Shown: positions 45,761-58,602 of the stretch, piece by piece
Layout: each line of letters opens with the position of its first letter
Position numbering within the stretch: position 1 is the stretch's first letter
Assembly (NCBI GenBank): GCA_963682025.1
Contig: OY821518.1
Coordinates: 146,198,731 to 146,262,730, forward strand
Source of the DNA: Cordilura impudica
Taxonomy: Eukaryota; Arthropoda; Insecta; Diptera; Scathophagidae
DNA: 64,000 nt
Direction: 5' to 3'
The notes under the pieces: generated by a model
Seen by the model: only the letters and a program-made list of their open reading frames with translations
Told to the model about the DNA's origin: nothing
The model's database searches: none
Position numbers and translations under genes: made by a program

Positions 45761-46521
45761 TAATATTATGGCCCCGTAAGTCATCTTGATATTTTAAAAA
45801 AATGTGAAACAATTAATTATAATTTTTATTATTTTAAGTAGTATCATCACCAGTTTATCAAATTTAAATAAAACCTTTTAAAATATACAATTATTAATTC
45901 CGATTTTTGTAAGTATTCTCGTTTCAAGTTTTTAATTAGGCCCAATATTTTTAAATTTTAATTTTTAAAAACAGACATCAAAAATCCCGTGTAATAAGTT
46001 TTAAGCGAATGCGATCAAATTTTTAAAAATTGTACGCAATAATGGATCCACCATTTTGAGTTTTTAAAAACTGACATCAGATTCGTAATCAGCGACCCCA
46101 AAAACCTTGAGGTACTTTGTTTTATTAAAGTTTATTGAATCCATATGAAGTAAATAATTTTGTCGCATTAAATTTTCGATTTGTCCCAGTGTGTGCCGTT
46201 TCGAAAGTATTAAAATCGCCTTAATACGATGAATGTATATATTTTTGCTTAGCATATGTCAGAGGTCATTAGCATACACTCACAGTCTAAAAATCCGATG
46301 TTAATTTTATAAGGATATTTAAAATTTTTCCGACAATTAAGATTTACTATTGTTTAACTGTTTGAACTTTGTTAGATTGTTTTTCTAAGGACAAGTTTTG
46401 AGCATTTTCAAAACTGCCCACCTAACAACAACAAATTCTAGGAACCTAATACATAATAAGCTAGTTTTAAGGTAAGAATTTATTATTTATTTATATACAA
46501 AAAATACATATTTTCATTAAA

Positions 46522-46590
46522 AACAAATAAGAGTGTTAAATTCGGCTGTGCCGAATCTTTGATACCCTCCACCTCGGTTTGAGTATTGAT
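46522..46590 (+). repeat. 5' fragment of a second Helentron/DINE-like family
   Basis: ACAAATAAGAGTGTTAAATT, then the hairpin TTCGGCTGTGCCGAA and ATACCCTCCACC. Same design as the main DINE-like family (AAGTAAG-type start, palindrome, ATACCCT box) but different sequence. The rest of the element is not recognisable. I recall this wording as common in calyptrate fly DNA. Confidence 0.55.
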
Positions 46591-47741
46591 AATAAATGTA
46601 AACAATATATTTGAAAAAGTAAACAATTTGTTAAACTTAACACCAAATTATTTCAGCAAATTCTTTGGGTTGATCCGCTTAACAGATGATTTTTGTTTAT
46701 TTCAAGAGTTGGTCTATAAAGCTTTCTCACATTAGTAATTCGCGCTCCAACGAGGAAAGATCGTTTTCGTCTTTTCTATTATTTCGGATTAAAGAAAACA
46801 CGTTTCGGTGTTTGCTTTTTGGTCATCGTGGTTGCTGATCGGCATGCATTTAGGTTATATACCTATATGCATGCGTTTCCGATTATATGATATAACTTCT
46901 CGTTTAATTTAAAGTTCTTGCAAATTAAATAGCTCGCCCTAACCTTAATTGCGAAAAAGCTCTCTCAATTTTTTTGTTAAAATATTGCCATATTTGGAAA
47001 CTAAATTTTTTTTACAATTAAAAGGGAGTTTTCTCTATTAAATTTTGTGGTAACACAAAATAACACATGAATGATGAGGGATACCAAACGCAAAAAACCA
47101 GATGTCCCAAAAATTCAAAATAAGATAATTTGTTATCTTTTTCTTCTGATAGACTTAAAATTTTCATCCACAAAAATTGTGAAAAATAATATACAAATTG
47201 CGGTTTATTTATGTAACAATTTTTATGTTCGCAATTCTTAAATATAATTTGAGGTTTTCTAAACTTCATTGAATTTAAATTAATGATTTCTTATCCTGAA
47301 ATGATATTAATGTCTCCTGATCGGAAATAATTTTATTTAAATGTAAACATTTTTAAATGTGTTTTTTGAATTTTAATTTGTGTTTAAAGAATAAAATTTA
47401 TATTTTTAAAATTCAATTCAAATTTCAAGTTATTATTTCCTACGTTTTAATATGATTTTCTGAAATTCAATTGATATTTTCTAATTTATAATTGGAAATC
47501 TGAACCCTAGTTTTTAGAATTGATATTTTCTTAAATTTGAATGGAAATTTTACAAGGTGCAATTTTGTATTTATGTGAAAAATAATGCTTTAGTAATTAA
47601 AAACTATTTTTAAAAATTATATATAATCAAAAAAATTATTAGCAATCAGATATTGTGTAGGTAAAGCAGAATAATAATTTGATATAACAATGTAGAACTG
47701 TGGACATTCATTTTAAAATAGAGATAACTATTGCAAAAATT

Positions 47742-47760
47742 GTGGCGCCATCTACTGTGG
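47742..47760. promoter_or_regulatory. Possible CTCF-like insulator motif
   Basis: GTGGCGCCATCTACTGTGG is close to the complement of the CTCF core (CCACYAGRKGGCGC type) and lies 165 bp left of the nested Helitron block. A single motif match in AT-rich DNA; functional use is speculative. Confidence 0.2.
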
Positions 47761-48239
47761 CATAGTCACACTGCGAAAAATGAAGTGACACTCTGTTTGT
47801 TAATGCAAAAGAAATAAGTTTTCCCTTAAACAAATTATTGCAGAATTTTTATAAATAAAATAATATACCAATTTATTTTTAACATGCGGTTATGATGGAT
47901 ATACATATATAGAATATATGTATACTAGTCGATTGTGTGACGCCTAGGCGCCCGTTTAAAAATTATGAATAAAACAGTTTAAATTTAAATACACGAAAAA
48001 TTTATAATAAATTATATTTCTTTTAATATAGTAGTAAATTGAAAATTATATTGTTACACATGTACATATGAAAAAAGATTGTGTTTGTAGAAATTGTATA
48101 CATAAGTATCAAAGCAGATAAGAAATATTTGGCAAAACAGTTTTTCAATTTAAAATCTTTTGAAGAACTATATAGCGTGTGAAATATCGTTGGTCATTTA
48201 ATAGTTTTCCTTGCTGTGGGTTCGATTGAATACGTATCT

Positions 48240-48480
48240 AAACTTGGCTTGCAACTTTTGATCGTGACAAAGCCACATACAGTTGGCCGTGTGAAAATAC
48301 CGCGGTCTCCAAATTAATGCCAACGTAATCAAATGACTGGCCTTGAGCCTTGTTTATGGTAATTGCGTATGCAGGAATTACTGGAAACTGGCGGCGTTTT
48401 AATATGAAAGGTAATGTGGTGTCGGTTGGGGCGAGATCAATCCTAGGACTTAGAACCGTATCATTTTGGTCAGCGTTACA
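48240..48480 (-). pseudogene. Helitron helicase carboxy-terminal fragment, intact end (copy in Helitron D)
   Basis: [75 protein letters not shown], stop at 48238-48240. This is the last domain of the Pif1-like helicase: [10 protein letters not shown] and the VALSR motif that ends helicase motif VI. About 75 residues remain of a protein normally well over a thousand residues long. Upstream it is fused straight to the Helitron 5' terminus, so Rep and most of the helicase were removed by internal deletion. It cannot function alone. Confidence 0.85.
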
Positions 48481-48760
48481 GAATTTGTCAGTCACTGAGT
48501 CAGGGATCAGCGTAAATATATTTAAGATATTACCCGGCCTTCACACGTTAAATTTTTGGCTTTCAGGTTTTAATGCACTCACACTTTTTTACTCTTTTTT
48601 ACTAAACAATCATACGTTTCAATTCTCTCTTTCAATTTTTCAATGGGACAGTTGCTTAACAATTTTTTGACTATTGGATGTGTGATCAATTTGACTTGAA
48701 CATGGGAAGGCCGGGTAAAGTGAGGAGATTGGAGATTCCCAAAATTATTAAAATTTAATA

Positions 48761-49339
48761 CAATGGAGTGCGCTTATAACGAACCCTGGTTGTAATAAAT
48801 TTTTGTTTATAGCGAAGAATTTCTTCGGTCCCAATAGCTTTAATCACATTTTTCATACAAATAGCTTCTCTTATAGCGAACAGCGCTTATATCAAACTTT
48901 TGACATTTCAGAATTTTATTTTTATTTAATTTTAATACAAAACAAAAACTTGGATTTTCAAATGAAGTTTTGTAAAAGGTCCTTTAATGTATATTTTCGT
49001 AAAAGTTTGCCAGTAGCCAACCTTTGTTTTGCACTTTCTGCTTCTATACATAAAGAGTTTTTAATATTATATGATTTTAAAAAAATATTTTATTTTTATA
49101 GAAACTCGGTAATTTTAGTCTAATTAAGAAAAACAATTAATATGTATCTTTTTAGTAATTTAATTTATGTTTTATAACTTTATAAAATGCCCCAAAATAA
49201 ATAAACTTATTCAACTAAAAAAACTTTTTAAACCTTTCGGACAAATCAAAAAAATACTACGGTTATAACGAACTTAGTGTATAAGGAACTAATTTGGCCG
49301 GTCCCGCCGATTTCGCTATAACCTAACTCCATTTTATTG
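48761..49339 (+). repeat. pogo-like MITE in composite Helitron D (reference copy, 579 bp)
   Basis: Inverted ends CAATGGAGTGCGCTTATAAC and, complemented, CAATAAAATGGAGTTAGGTT with ATAGCGAA; TA on both sides (48759-48760; 49340-49341). No transposase. Present at the same place in every composite Helitron, so it was part of the captured segment before the family spread. Confidence 0.65.
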
Positions 49340-52300
49340 TAGAAAAATAGAATAGCATAGGAAAAAAAAAACGTTTTAGAGCAAGGTTCCTAAAGGTTTC
49401 TTAAGAGGGGCAAGGTTTTAAAAGTTAAAAAAGTCGTATATTCATAATTCTTTTTTGAAGATATGAATAATGTTGGATTATTTATTTCATATATACGTTA
49501 TAGCATTATATTTGCAGAATCTTTTAAAAAAATTTAAATTCAAAATTTTAATAAATAAGTCTGTACCAGCGAATCTCCGGAGGCGTTGTTGTTTTGCGAT
49601 GAACATCATAACTCGTTACCGGATCATGTGAAATAAAAAAATCGAAGCGCGTTTCAAAGGTGACATGTTTCCTGTGGTAGTGACGAAGAGTTTTTTAATT
49701 TTTTTTTGGCAGCATTTTGAAGTGAAAAACGATTTTTGCTATACAATTTCGGGAATTTGTTGTTAAAAAATGGGAAAGAAAATGGAATTAAAATAACCCT
49801 TCGTGGTTACCTGATGATTTATGTGTCGATATAGTGTCTAAAATTACAAAAGAATCGGTCAAGTAAATTTTGAGTTATGATGTTGACGGACTTCGAATTT
49901 ATATATTATGATTTATATACTATATACCGTATGAGGCCGGTCGCTGAAAACACTGTATCTTCTTAAGTTTTGCTCTGATTTATTTAAAATTTTGACACAA
50001 CACTCTCGATATATTGTGCATTGAGAAAGAGAAACGCAAAAAAGGTTTTAGAACCTGCCACTCCTTAAGGAAGTGCAAACACCAATACACCTACAAAAAA
50101 GAGAAAAAAAATATTTCATATGTCATCATAAATGTGAACTGTAAAAAGCGAACATTATTTCCAGTTATCTATAAATCAAAAAAAAAAAAAATAAGGGCGT
50201 ATTAGTTTAACTTAAAAAACAAAATTATTATTCCAAATCGCCTTTAATTCTTCTATGATAATTTCAATAAATTATTCAAATTAAAATCTTAAATATACCT
50301 ATTTACGTAATTTATGTTTGTCTAATTTTTTTTAAAGCAAATTATGCAAAAATTAATACTATGAGTGAAAAAAAATTATTTTCCCACCTCTCTCTAAAAT
50401 TACAATGTAATTTAATTATGCAAAGTTACAATAATTTAAATTTTAAACTCAATATAGCACTATTTTTTCAAGTGCTTTTCAATACAGAGCTTTAACCGAA
50501 ATCATACGTTGGACAACAACAAAATCCACATTGAAGATCTCTTTTTTCTCAAATATTTATCAAAAAAAGAATATTCTTTGGTAAGTGCTGGCCATCAGAG
50601 AACCTGAGCGAAAGCATTCCTAACAATACAAAACAATTTTGAGATGAAAAACAAAACAGACAAACGGTAAAGTTTAGTTTGATAAAAAAAAGTATGTATC
50701 CGTATTGGACGACGTTAAATGAGAAAAATAAAAATGTTTCAAATTTCCTTCAATACTTTTTTTTACAGAATTTTTTCATTGACCAACAAAGGGAATTTAA
50801 AGAAGAATTTGAATAGATATTAGTTTTTTTTATGCATTTTTTTCGTTCAACTTATTCCATATGTAACACGAAATCTGCATATGTAGTGCTATTGTCGTTA
50901 GCAGTGCTGCCAATTTTGACAACTTATTGTAAATTCGACGATTTTTCAATTTGTTAAAATGATTTTTTTAAATTTGTTTAAATAATGATTGGAGATTTAA
51001 AATTTTCAGTAGTATAAAAATTACGATTTCAAGGATTAACAATTAATGGGTTGTTTATCGAAAATTGATAGTTTCTGTTCAGTGTAAATGGAAATTACAA
51101 AATATATATAGATTTAATTCTGGGTCAAGTCGTTTCAAAACGGAAATACCTTGAATAGCATCTCTATTTAAGTTTTAAGTTTTAATTACGGCGATACTTT
51201 AAACCTATATTATATGTTTCAGCTATAGAATCTATAGCTATAGTATAGATCTATAGTATAGATACATATCAATAAAATTATTTAGTTGATTGCTGTGTTA
51301 AATTCTTTTCGTTGAAATTTCATCACTAATACATTTTTATATATAGAAATAATCAATGCTGTAATATCTTATATATATTTACGCTGATCCCTGACTCACT
51401 GACTGACTGACTGATTCTGTAACGCTGAAATAATACACACACATAGCACTCCATACAAAGCTATGCGAAATACACAAATAAAATTCAATCTTTCTCATTT
51501 GATACAAACCCACACACAATTTTCTCTCTTCTTTGTTACTGACCAGTGCTGCTAATAAAAGCTTCTTTCGACAATTTTTGAAACTAAATCGCCAAAATCG
51601 TCCCTTTTAAAACAAGAAATTACCAAGAAAAGTTTACCGCTTATAAAATTCGAAAAAATATTACAAAAGGAAACAATAAAATTTATTTATATCATTCATA
51701 TTACGAATATTATTACAGTATTGGTTATTTTTATACATAAAAATGTATTAGTGATGAAATTTCAACGAAAAAAATTTAACACAGCAATCAACTAAATAAT
51801 TTTATTGATATGTATCTATAGCTGAAACATATAATATAGGTTTAAAGTATCGCCGTAATTAAAACTTAAATCTTAAATGGAGATGCTATTCAAGGTGTTT
51901 CCGTTTTGAAACGACTTGACCAGAATTAAATCTACACATATTTTGTAATTTACATTTACACTGAACTAAAACTATCAATTTTAGATAAACAACCCATTAA
52001 TTGTTAACCCTTGAAATCGTAATTTTTATACTACTGAAAATTTTAAATCTTCAATCATCATTTAATCAAATTTAAAAAATCATTTTAACAAATTGAAAAA
52101 TCGTCGAAATTACAATAAGTTGTCAAAACTGGCAGCACTGCTAACGACAATAGCACTACATATGCAGATTTCATGTTACATAAGGAATAAGTTGAACTCA
52201 AAAAATGCATCAAAAAAAACTAATATCTACTCAAATTCTTCTTTAAATTCCCTTTGATGGTCAATAAAAAAATTCTGCAAAAAAAAGTAATGAATGAAAT

Positions 52301-53688
52301 TTTAAACATTTTTATTTTTCTGATTTAACTTCGCAGATATGCATACATCTTTTATTAAACTAAACTTTTCCGTTTGTCTGTTTTGTTTTTCATCTCAAAA
52401 TTGTTTTGTATTGTTAGGAGAGCTTTCGCTCAGGTTCTCTGATGGCCAGCACTTACCAAAGAGTATGCTTTTTGGATAAATATTTGAGAAAAAAGAGATC
52501 TTCAATGTGGATTTTGTTGTTGTCCAACCTATGATTTCGTTTATAGCTCTGTATTGAAAAGCACTTGAAAAATAGTGCAATATTAAGTTTAAAATTTAAA
52601 TTATTCTGACTTTGCTTAATTAAATTACATTGTAATTTCAGAAGAGAGGTGGGAAAATAATTTTTTTTCACTCATAATATTAATTTTTGCATAATTTGCT
52701 TTCAAAAAATTTAGACAAACATAAATTACGTATTTAGGTATATTTAAGATTTTCATTTGAATAATTTATTGAAATTATCATAGAAGAATTAAATGCGATT
52801 TGGAATAATAATTTTGTTTTTTAAGTAAAACTAATACGCCCTTATTTTTTTTTTTTTGGATTTATAGATACCTGGAAAAAGTGTTCGCTTTTAACAGTTC
52901 ATATTTATGATGACATATGAAATATTGTTTTTCTCTTTTTTGTAGGTGTATTGGTGTTTGCACTTCCTTAAGGGGTGGTAGGTTTTAAAACCTTTTTTGC
53001 ATTTCTCTTTCTGAATGCACAACATATCGAAGGTGTTGTGTCAAAATTTTAAGTAAAGCAGAGCAAAACTTAAGAAGATACAGCATTTCCAGCGACCGGC
53101 CTCATACGGTATATAATATACATATAAATCATAGTATATAAATTCGAAGTCCGTCAACATCATAACTCAAAATCTACTTGACCGATTCTTTTGCAATTTT
53201 AGACACTATATCTACACATAATTCATCACGTAACCACGAAGGGTTTTTTAAATTCCATTTTCTTTCCCATTTTTTAACAACAAATTCCCGAAATTGTATA
53301 GCAAAAATCGTTCTTCACTTCAAAATGCTGCCAAAAAAAAAAAAAAAAACTCTTCGTCACCTTTGAAACGCGTTTCGATTTTTTTATTTCACATGATCCG
53401 GTAACGAGTTATGATGTTCACCGCAAAACAACAACGCCTCCGGAGATTCGCTGTCACGGACTTATTTATTAAAATTTTTAATTGAAATTTTTTTCAAAGA
53501 TTCTTCAAATATAATGCTATAACGTGTATATGAAATAAATAATCCAACATTATTCATATCTTCAAAAAAGAAATATGAATATACGATTTTTTTTTAACTT
53601 TTAAAACCTTACCCCCCTTAAGAAACTTTTAGGAACCTTGCTCTAAAACGTTTTTTTTTCTATGCTATTATTTTTCTACAATAAAATG

Positions 53689-54334
53689 GAGTTTGGTTAT
53701 AGCGAACTCGGCGGGACCGGCCAAATTAGTTCCTTATAGACTAAGTTCGTTATAACCGTAGTATTTTTTTGATTTGTCCGAAAGGTTTAAAAAGTTTTTT
53801 TAGTTGAATAAGTTTATTTATTTTGGGGCATTTTAAAAAGTTATAAAACATAAATTAAATTACTAAAAAGATACATATTAATTGTTTGTCTTAATATGAC
53901 TAAAATTACCGGGTTTCTATCTAAATAAAATATTTTTTTAAAATCATATAATATGAAAAACTCCTTATGTATAGAAGCAGAAAGTAGAAAGCAAAGGTTG
54001 GCTACTGGCAAACTTTTACGAAAATATATGTACATAAAAGGACCTTTTACAAAACTTCATTTGAAAATCGAAGTTTTTGTTTTGTATTAAAATTAAATGA
54101 AAATAAAATTAAATTACATTGAAATTAATTTTTTTTATATATAAAAAATATACGAAAATTCTGAAATGGAAAAAAAATTTGTTTGTTAAAGTCAAAAATT
54201 TGATATAACCACTGTTCGCTATAAGAGAAGCAATTTGTATGAGAAATGTGATTAAAACTCTTGGGAACGAAGAAATTCTTCGCTGTAAACAAAAATTTAT
54301 TACAACCAGGGTTCGTTATAAGCGAACTCCATTG
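53689..54334 (-). repeat. pogo-like MITE in composite Helitron E
   Basis: Same ends as the copy at 48761, in the opposite orientation: CAATAAAATGGAGTTTGGTT at the left and CAATGGAGTTCGCTTATAAC complemented at the right; TA outside both. Somewhat longer than the copy in Helitron D. Confidence 0.65.
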
Positions 54335-55745
54335 TATTAAATTTTAATAATTTTGGGAATCTCCAATCTCCTCACTTTACCCGGCCTTCCCATGTTCAAG
54401 TCAAATTGATCACACATCCAATAGTCAAAAAATTGTTAAGCAACTGTCCCATTGAAAAATTGAAAGAGAGAATTGAAACGTATGATTGTTTAGTAAAAAA
54501 GAGTAAAAAAGTGTGAGTGCATTACAACCTGGAAGCCAAAAATATAACGTGTGAAGGCCGGGTAATATCTTAAATATATTAACGCTGATCCCTGACTCAC
54601 TGACTGACTGGCTAAGAGACTGACTGATTCTGTAACGCTGACCAAAATGATACGGTTCTAATTACTAGGATTGATCTCGCCCCAACCGACACCACATTAC
54701 CTTTCATATTAAAACGCCGCACTGTGGCTCAAATTTTGATTTCATTGGCCAAAAGTCAAATTTTTTTTTGTCATCGATTTTTAAAATTTTTACTCCTTTT
54801 TGTAGCTTATATATCCAGATTAAGGTAGCCAAAAAATTAGGTTAAACTATTGATAATTGTGGGCGTGGCATGCTGTCAAACTCAACTGTTTTTTTTAATT
54901 CAGCAAAAGGTGTTTTTTTTTTGTTTTTTATCAAAAATAAATGGTTACTACTCGCAAGCTATCATCGATATTGGCCTGCGGTCTTTTTTATAATGTTAGT
55001 AGGATTATAGTCTTTAGTTTTTGTAAGTAGTCACAGTTCTAACGTTTGATATTAGGGGCGTTATGAAATATTTATGAAACCACTATATTTTTCTCAAATT
55101 TAAACTTTAGTGGAATAGAACTTCTAAAGGAAGTAAGGGAACAAGAAACGTATACCACCCGGAGAAAGGCGAATGTATCCTGTTTAACCCTATATATACT
55201 TTTGCACCCCCCACGAGCCCCCGGTAGAACACTTTTTTCATTTTAATGAAATTACTCTAAAAAAATTACTCTAAAAAAAATTTTGTTTTTTTACTTTAGA
55301 CTACGTAAAAGTAAAATAATTAAATAAAATACCTGCGAAAGGGTTTATTGGCTTTGTTTTGATCAGCAAAAAAATAAGTCATAAAATGATCACAATAGGT
55401 TCTACAGTAAACAAATGATCTCTTTCTTAATTTACCTGTTGTCAAATTTAAGGGTCAACCAAAGTCATAAACAATTTTATAAGTTTGTCAATAATCGCGG
55501 CACTAAACCACTAAAGATAAAAAACCACCCCATATTGGCGAGAAACTAATTAGTTTTACCTGATATTGAAGTCTGGATAACAAGTGCAGTTTTGTTCAAT
55601 TTAAGTACTACCTGCTATGAAATTAAAGATCAATGTGTGAATAACATGTACCTAAAAATGTATAAAATGACGGATTCTATAAGGGATTACTCAATAATAA
55701 GTTAATACTTCAAGTGTACGGACGTATATTCGCAAGTGATAAAAA

Positions 55746-56546
55746 GTGATAAAAAAAGTGATAACAGACGCAAATAAAAATATTGAGAAAAATATGGAGA
55801 ACTTTAGTTATAAAGAACTGGCCGAAGAGTATTTTCGAAACAAAAACCAGGAAGATGTTCTTAGTTACGTTAAAATAAAATTAAACTTAAATTCGTCTAG
55901 TACCGAAATACAAGAGCAATTATCTAATTTCGTCAAAGTACTAAAAAAACGATTGAAAGAAGTTAACTACTGTAAACAAAAGTTTTATAATAAAAGTGCA
56001 AACTGGTTAGAAGGCCAACTTAATGTTGGTGGAGAAACAGCAAAGCTAGATAAGGCTGGAAGACCACGCAAATCATTGGACAACTGCAGCGATAGATCTA
56101 AGAGGCGGAAACTTAAAAATTTTAACGAGGAAATTGGTTCTACAAATATAAAAGAATCTTTTCTACATCAATTACGAGCACAAAACCAATTAACAAAAGT
56201 GGATATCATTGAAAAAACTTGTAATGCTAGTCCAGTGAGAACAAAGCGAATTCTTAAAAGTATACCAACTCCGAGCGATGCAAAACAGTTCACAAATGAG
56301 GAGGCATTAGCATTATTTCTGGATTTGAAATTAACAAAACACCAATATATTCAGCTCAGATTGCGTGCGATTGAAAAAGGCTCAAATATGTATCCAGCAT
56401 ATCATCACATAACAGCTGCTAAAATAGACTGTTTGCCATCAAAGGACACTATTACAATCACACCAATTTCGGCAGAAGTACAACTACAATCTTTACTTGA
56501 TCACACAGCCAAACGCTTGCTACAATCAATAACAGGAACTGAGTAA
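55746..56546 (+). pseudogene. Transib transposase, amino-terminal half (ORF split by deletion)
   Basis: 266 residues from the first ATG; an ATG at 55794 (MENFSYKELAEEYFRNKNQE) is an equally plausible start. Order: an acidic helical amino region, then CKQKFYNKSANWLEGQL, an AT-hook-like AGRPRKSLDN, the basic DRSKRRKLKNF and a central NEEALALFLDLKLTKHQYIQ helix region shared with the decayed copy at 43741-45760. It ends LLDHTAKRLLQSITGTE at a TAA. In the other copy an LDGSG segment follows this point. Here that segment, which would carry the first catalytic Asp, is missing and the next frame is offset. Dozens of codons are lost, so this half cannot give an active enzyme. Confidence 0.8.
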
Positions 56547-56550
56547 AGAT

Positions 56551-57708
56551 ATGTTCATGGTATCATTTGTACCATTGCGATTGAAAAAGATTTTGGAAGA
56601 TTCGGAGCCTTCGAGTAGTACAACGCAAACAATGGATATTTGGAAAAATGAGACACCATCTTCTACGAAATACTGCAGGCCAATCAAATTTGAATTCAAA
56701 AAAGAAAGTCATGATGCCATTAACAAAGAAGTTAGTGATATCAAGGCCCAAATAGCAACACTACAGCAATTACAATTACAGTTAGATGGGCAGCAAATTG
56801 AAGTAAGCTACCAATTAGTGCTGACAATGATAGATGGAAAAGTAGGTCAGGCTTTGACTAACACGAAGGCTGCATCCAGCTGCATTATATGCCAAGCAAC
56901 ATCAAGCCAATTAAACCAAGTCCCGACAAAATCATTCGATAATACCGATGCCTTCGAATTTGGATTATCACCACTACATGCAAGAATACGACTTATGGAA
57001 CACATACTAAAAATCAGTTATGATTTGGATTTCGGGCCTTCAGGATCAATAAGAAACAACGAAACCAACAAAGAGTTAAGAAGTTCAAAAAAGAAACATG
57101 TTCAAGATGAATATCGCAAATTTGGATTGATTATAGATCAGCCAAAACAAGGGTCAGGCAATACAAATGATGGCAATACCGCAAGAAGATTCTTTTCAGA
57201 TCCAGAAACAGCATCTGAAATAACAGGAGTGGATTTAAACCTTATTTTCAGATTTAAAATAATCCTAGAAGTACTTGCGTGCAATGAAGAAATTGACTCT
57301 AGAAAATTTGGAGATTATGCTAAGGAAACTGCAAAAATATATACAACCAACTACCCATGGAGAAATATGTCTGCAACAGTCCACAAAATCCTTTATCATG
57401 GAGAAGATGTCATTAAATATCATTTGGTGCCACTTGGAGATCTATCAGAGGAGGCTCAGGAAAAAAGGAACAAGGATTACAGATTTTATAGACAGCACAA
57501 TACTAGAAAAATGTCACGAAATTCCACAAATGAAGATCTATTTAATATATTATTGGCAACGTCAGATCCGTTCATCTCCAGTATTCGAAATCAATGGAAA
57601 GTGGAACATCGGGATTTAGATGAAGAAGCCAAAAAACTACTAAAGAACAGAAATAGCACAGAACAAAATATGGAATATTTGCAATCAATATTTGAGTCTA
57701 ATGAATAA
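56551..57708 (+). pseudogene. Transib transposase, catalytic carboxy-terminal half (RAG1-like)
   Basis: 385 residues, MFMVSFVPLRLKKILEDSE to SIFESNE. Key parts: MIDGKVGQALTNTKAASSCI followed by ICQATS (a Cys pair like the RAG1 zinc-binding C..C); FGLSPLHARIRLMEHILKIS; KQGSGNTNDGNTARRFFSDP; MSATVHKILYHGEDVI; GDLSEEAQEKRNKDYRFYRQ, then HNTRKMSRNSTNEDLF, collinear with the RAG1 region around its catalytic Glu. The reading frame is open for 1.16 kb, so decay is recent. By eye there is no Asp where RAG1 D708 would align (LHARIR), so the second acidic residue needs an alignment. No intron signals are evident. Confidence 0.85.
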
Positions 57709-58443
57709 TAATTATAATTGCCTTTCATTGTTATTTAAGTACGAAAAACATAGTATTAGTAAAAAATAATAATAAACAGAACCTACCATTGTTACAAATG
57801 CTATTTAAATCTATTGCAGTTTTTATTCTTAAAAGGTTTCCCACATATGAATGCAATGTTTTAATAGATAAGAAAGATTCAAAAAATAAGAACCCATATT
57901 TTCATATCAAAATTAAAAAAAAAATTAGAATCATTGCGCTAATGTTTAGCAGATTTATTTAGCTAGTGTAACAAATTAGGCAGCAAACACTAATAAATTT
58001 TTCTGTAGTAATAATAATATTCCTTGAGTGTCAGCAAATTGCAAATTTGATAGCAAACATTTTTAATTTTTTAGTAATACTAGTTAAATTTCTAGTGAAT
58101 TTTACTATTTTGTTGCGTGTAAAAATTTTTTTGAGTGTAAGCATTAAAAAAATTTCATTATTACAAAAAATGTTTATAATAATTATTTAACTCCAAATAT
58201 GACACTTTCTAATAAATAAAAATAAATAAAAAAAAACATATATCACGCTAAAAGTTAAAAAAAATCAAAAGTTAAATTTTGACCTAGAATTCCTTAAAAA
58301 GTACTCAATCAATTTAAATGAAATTCACACTGAGTCAAGATCAACTATCTATCTATCTATTAAAAAAAACAGTACTAAAATATTTTGATCGGTTCAAAAG
58401 TTACAGAATTTTGGCCAATGAAAAATGATTTTCAGCCACTGTG

Positions 58444-58602
58444 CGCCGCCAGTTTCCAGTAATTCCTGCATACGCAATTACCATAAACAAGACTCAAGGC
58501 CAGTCATTTGATTACGTTGGCATTAATTTGGAGACCGCGGTATTTTCACACGGCCAACTGTATGTGGCTTTGTCACGATCAAAAGTTGCAAGCCAAGTTT
58601 AG
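58444..58602 (+). pseudogene. Helitron helicase carboxy-terminal end (copy in Helitron E, right of Transib)
   Basis: [55 protein letters not shown] at 58600-58602. One substitution (KTQGQ for KAQGQ) relative to copies B and D. The upstream part of the same frame ([24 protein letters not shown]) is at 54641-54719, on the other side of the Transib. Confidence 0.85.

Larger units (their letters stand above)
45761..47924. other. No gene recognised; holds one Helentron-like start
   Basis: Very AT-rich. Apart from the sites listed separately, only short frames are present (for example 46064-46255 and 47018-47269, minus) with no recognisable content. Confidence 0.5.
54720..58443 (+). mobile_element. 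Transib DNA transposon (3724 bp) with RSS-like termini
   Basis: Left end CACTGTGGCTCAAATTTTG, right end (complement) CACAGTGGCTGAAAATCA; the repeats continue to a shared TTTCATTGGCCAAA/TTCATTGGCCAAA, about 38 bp with mismatches. The heptamers CACTGTG and CACAGTG equal or resemble the V(D)J signal heptamer, and an A-rich CCAAAA word starts 22 nt further in at both ends. Target duplication CGCCG at 54715-54719 and 58444-58448; removing the element plus one repeat restores the helicase sequence exactly as in Helitron D. Five-bp GC-rich duplications are typical of Transib. It carries two frames, 55746-56546 and 56551-57708. Confidence 0.9.
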
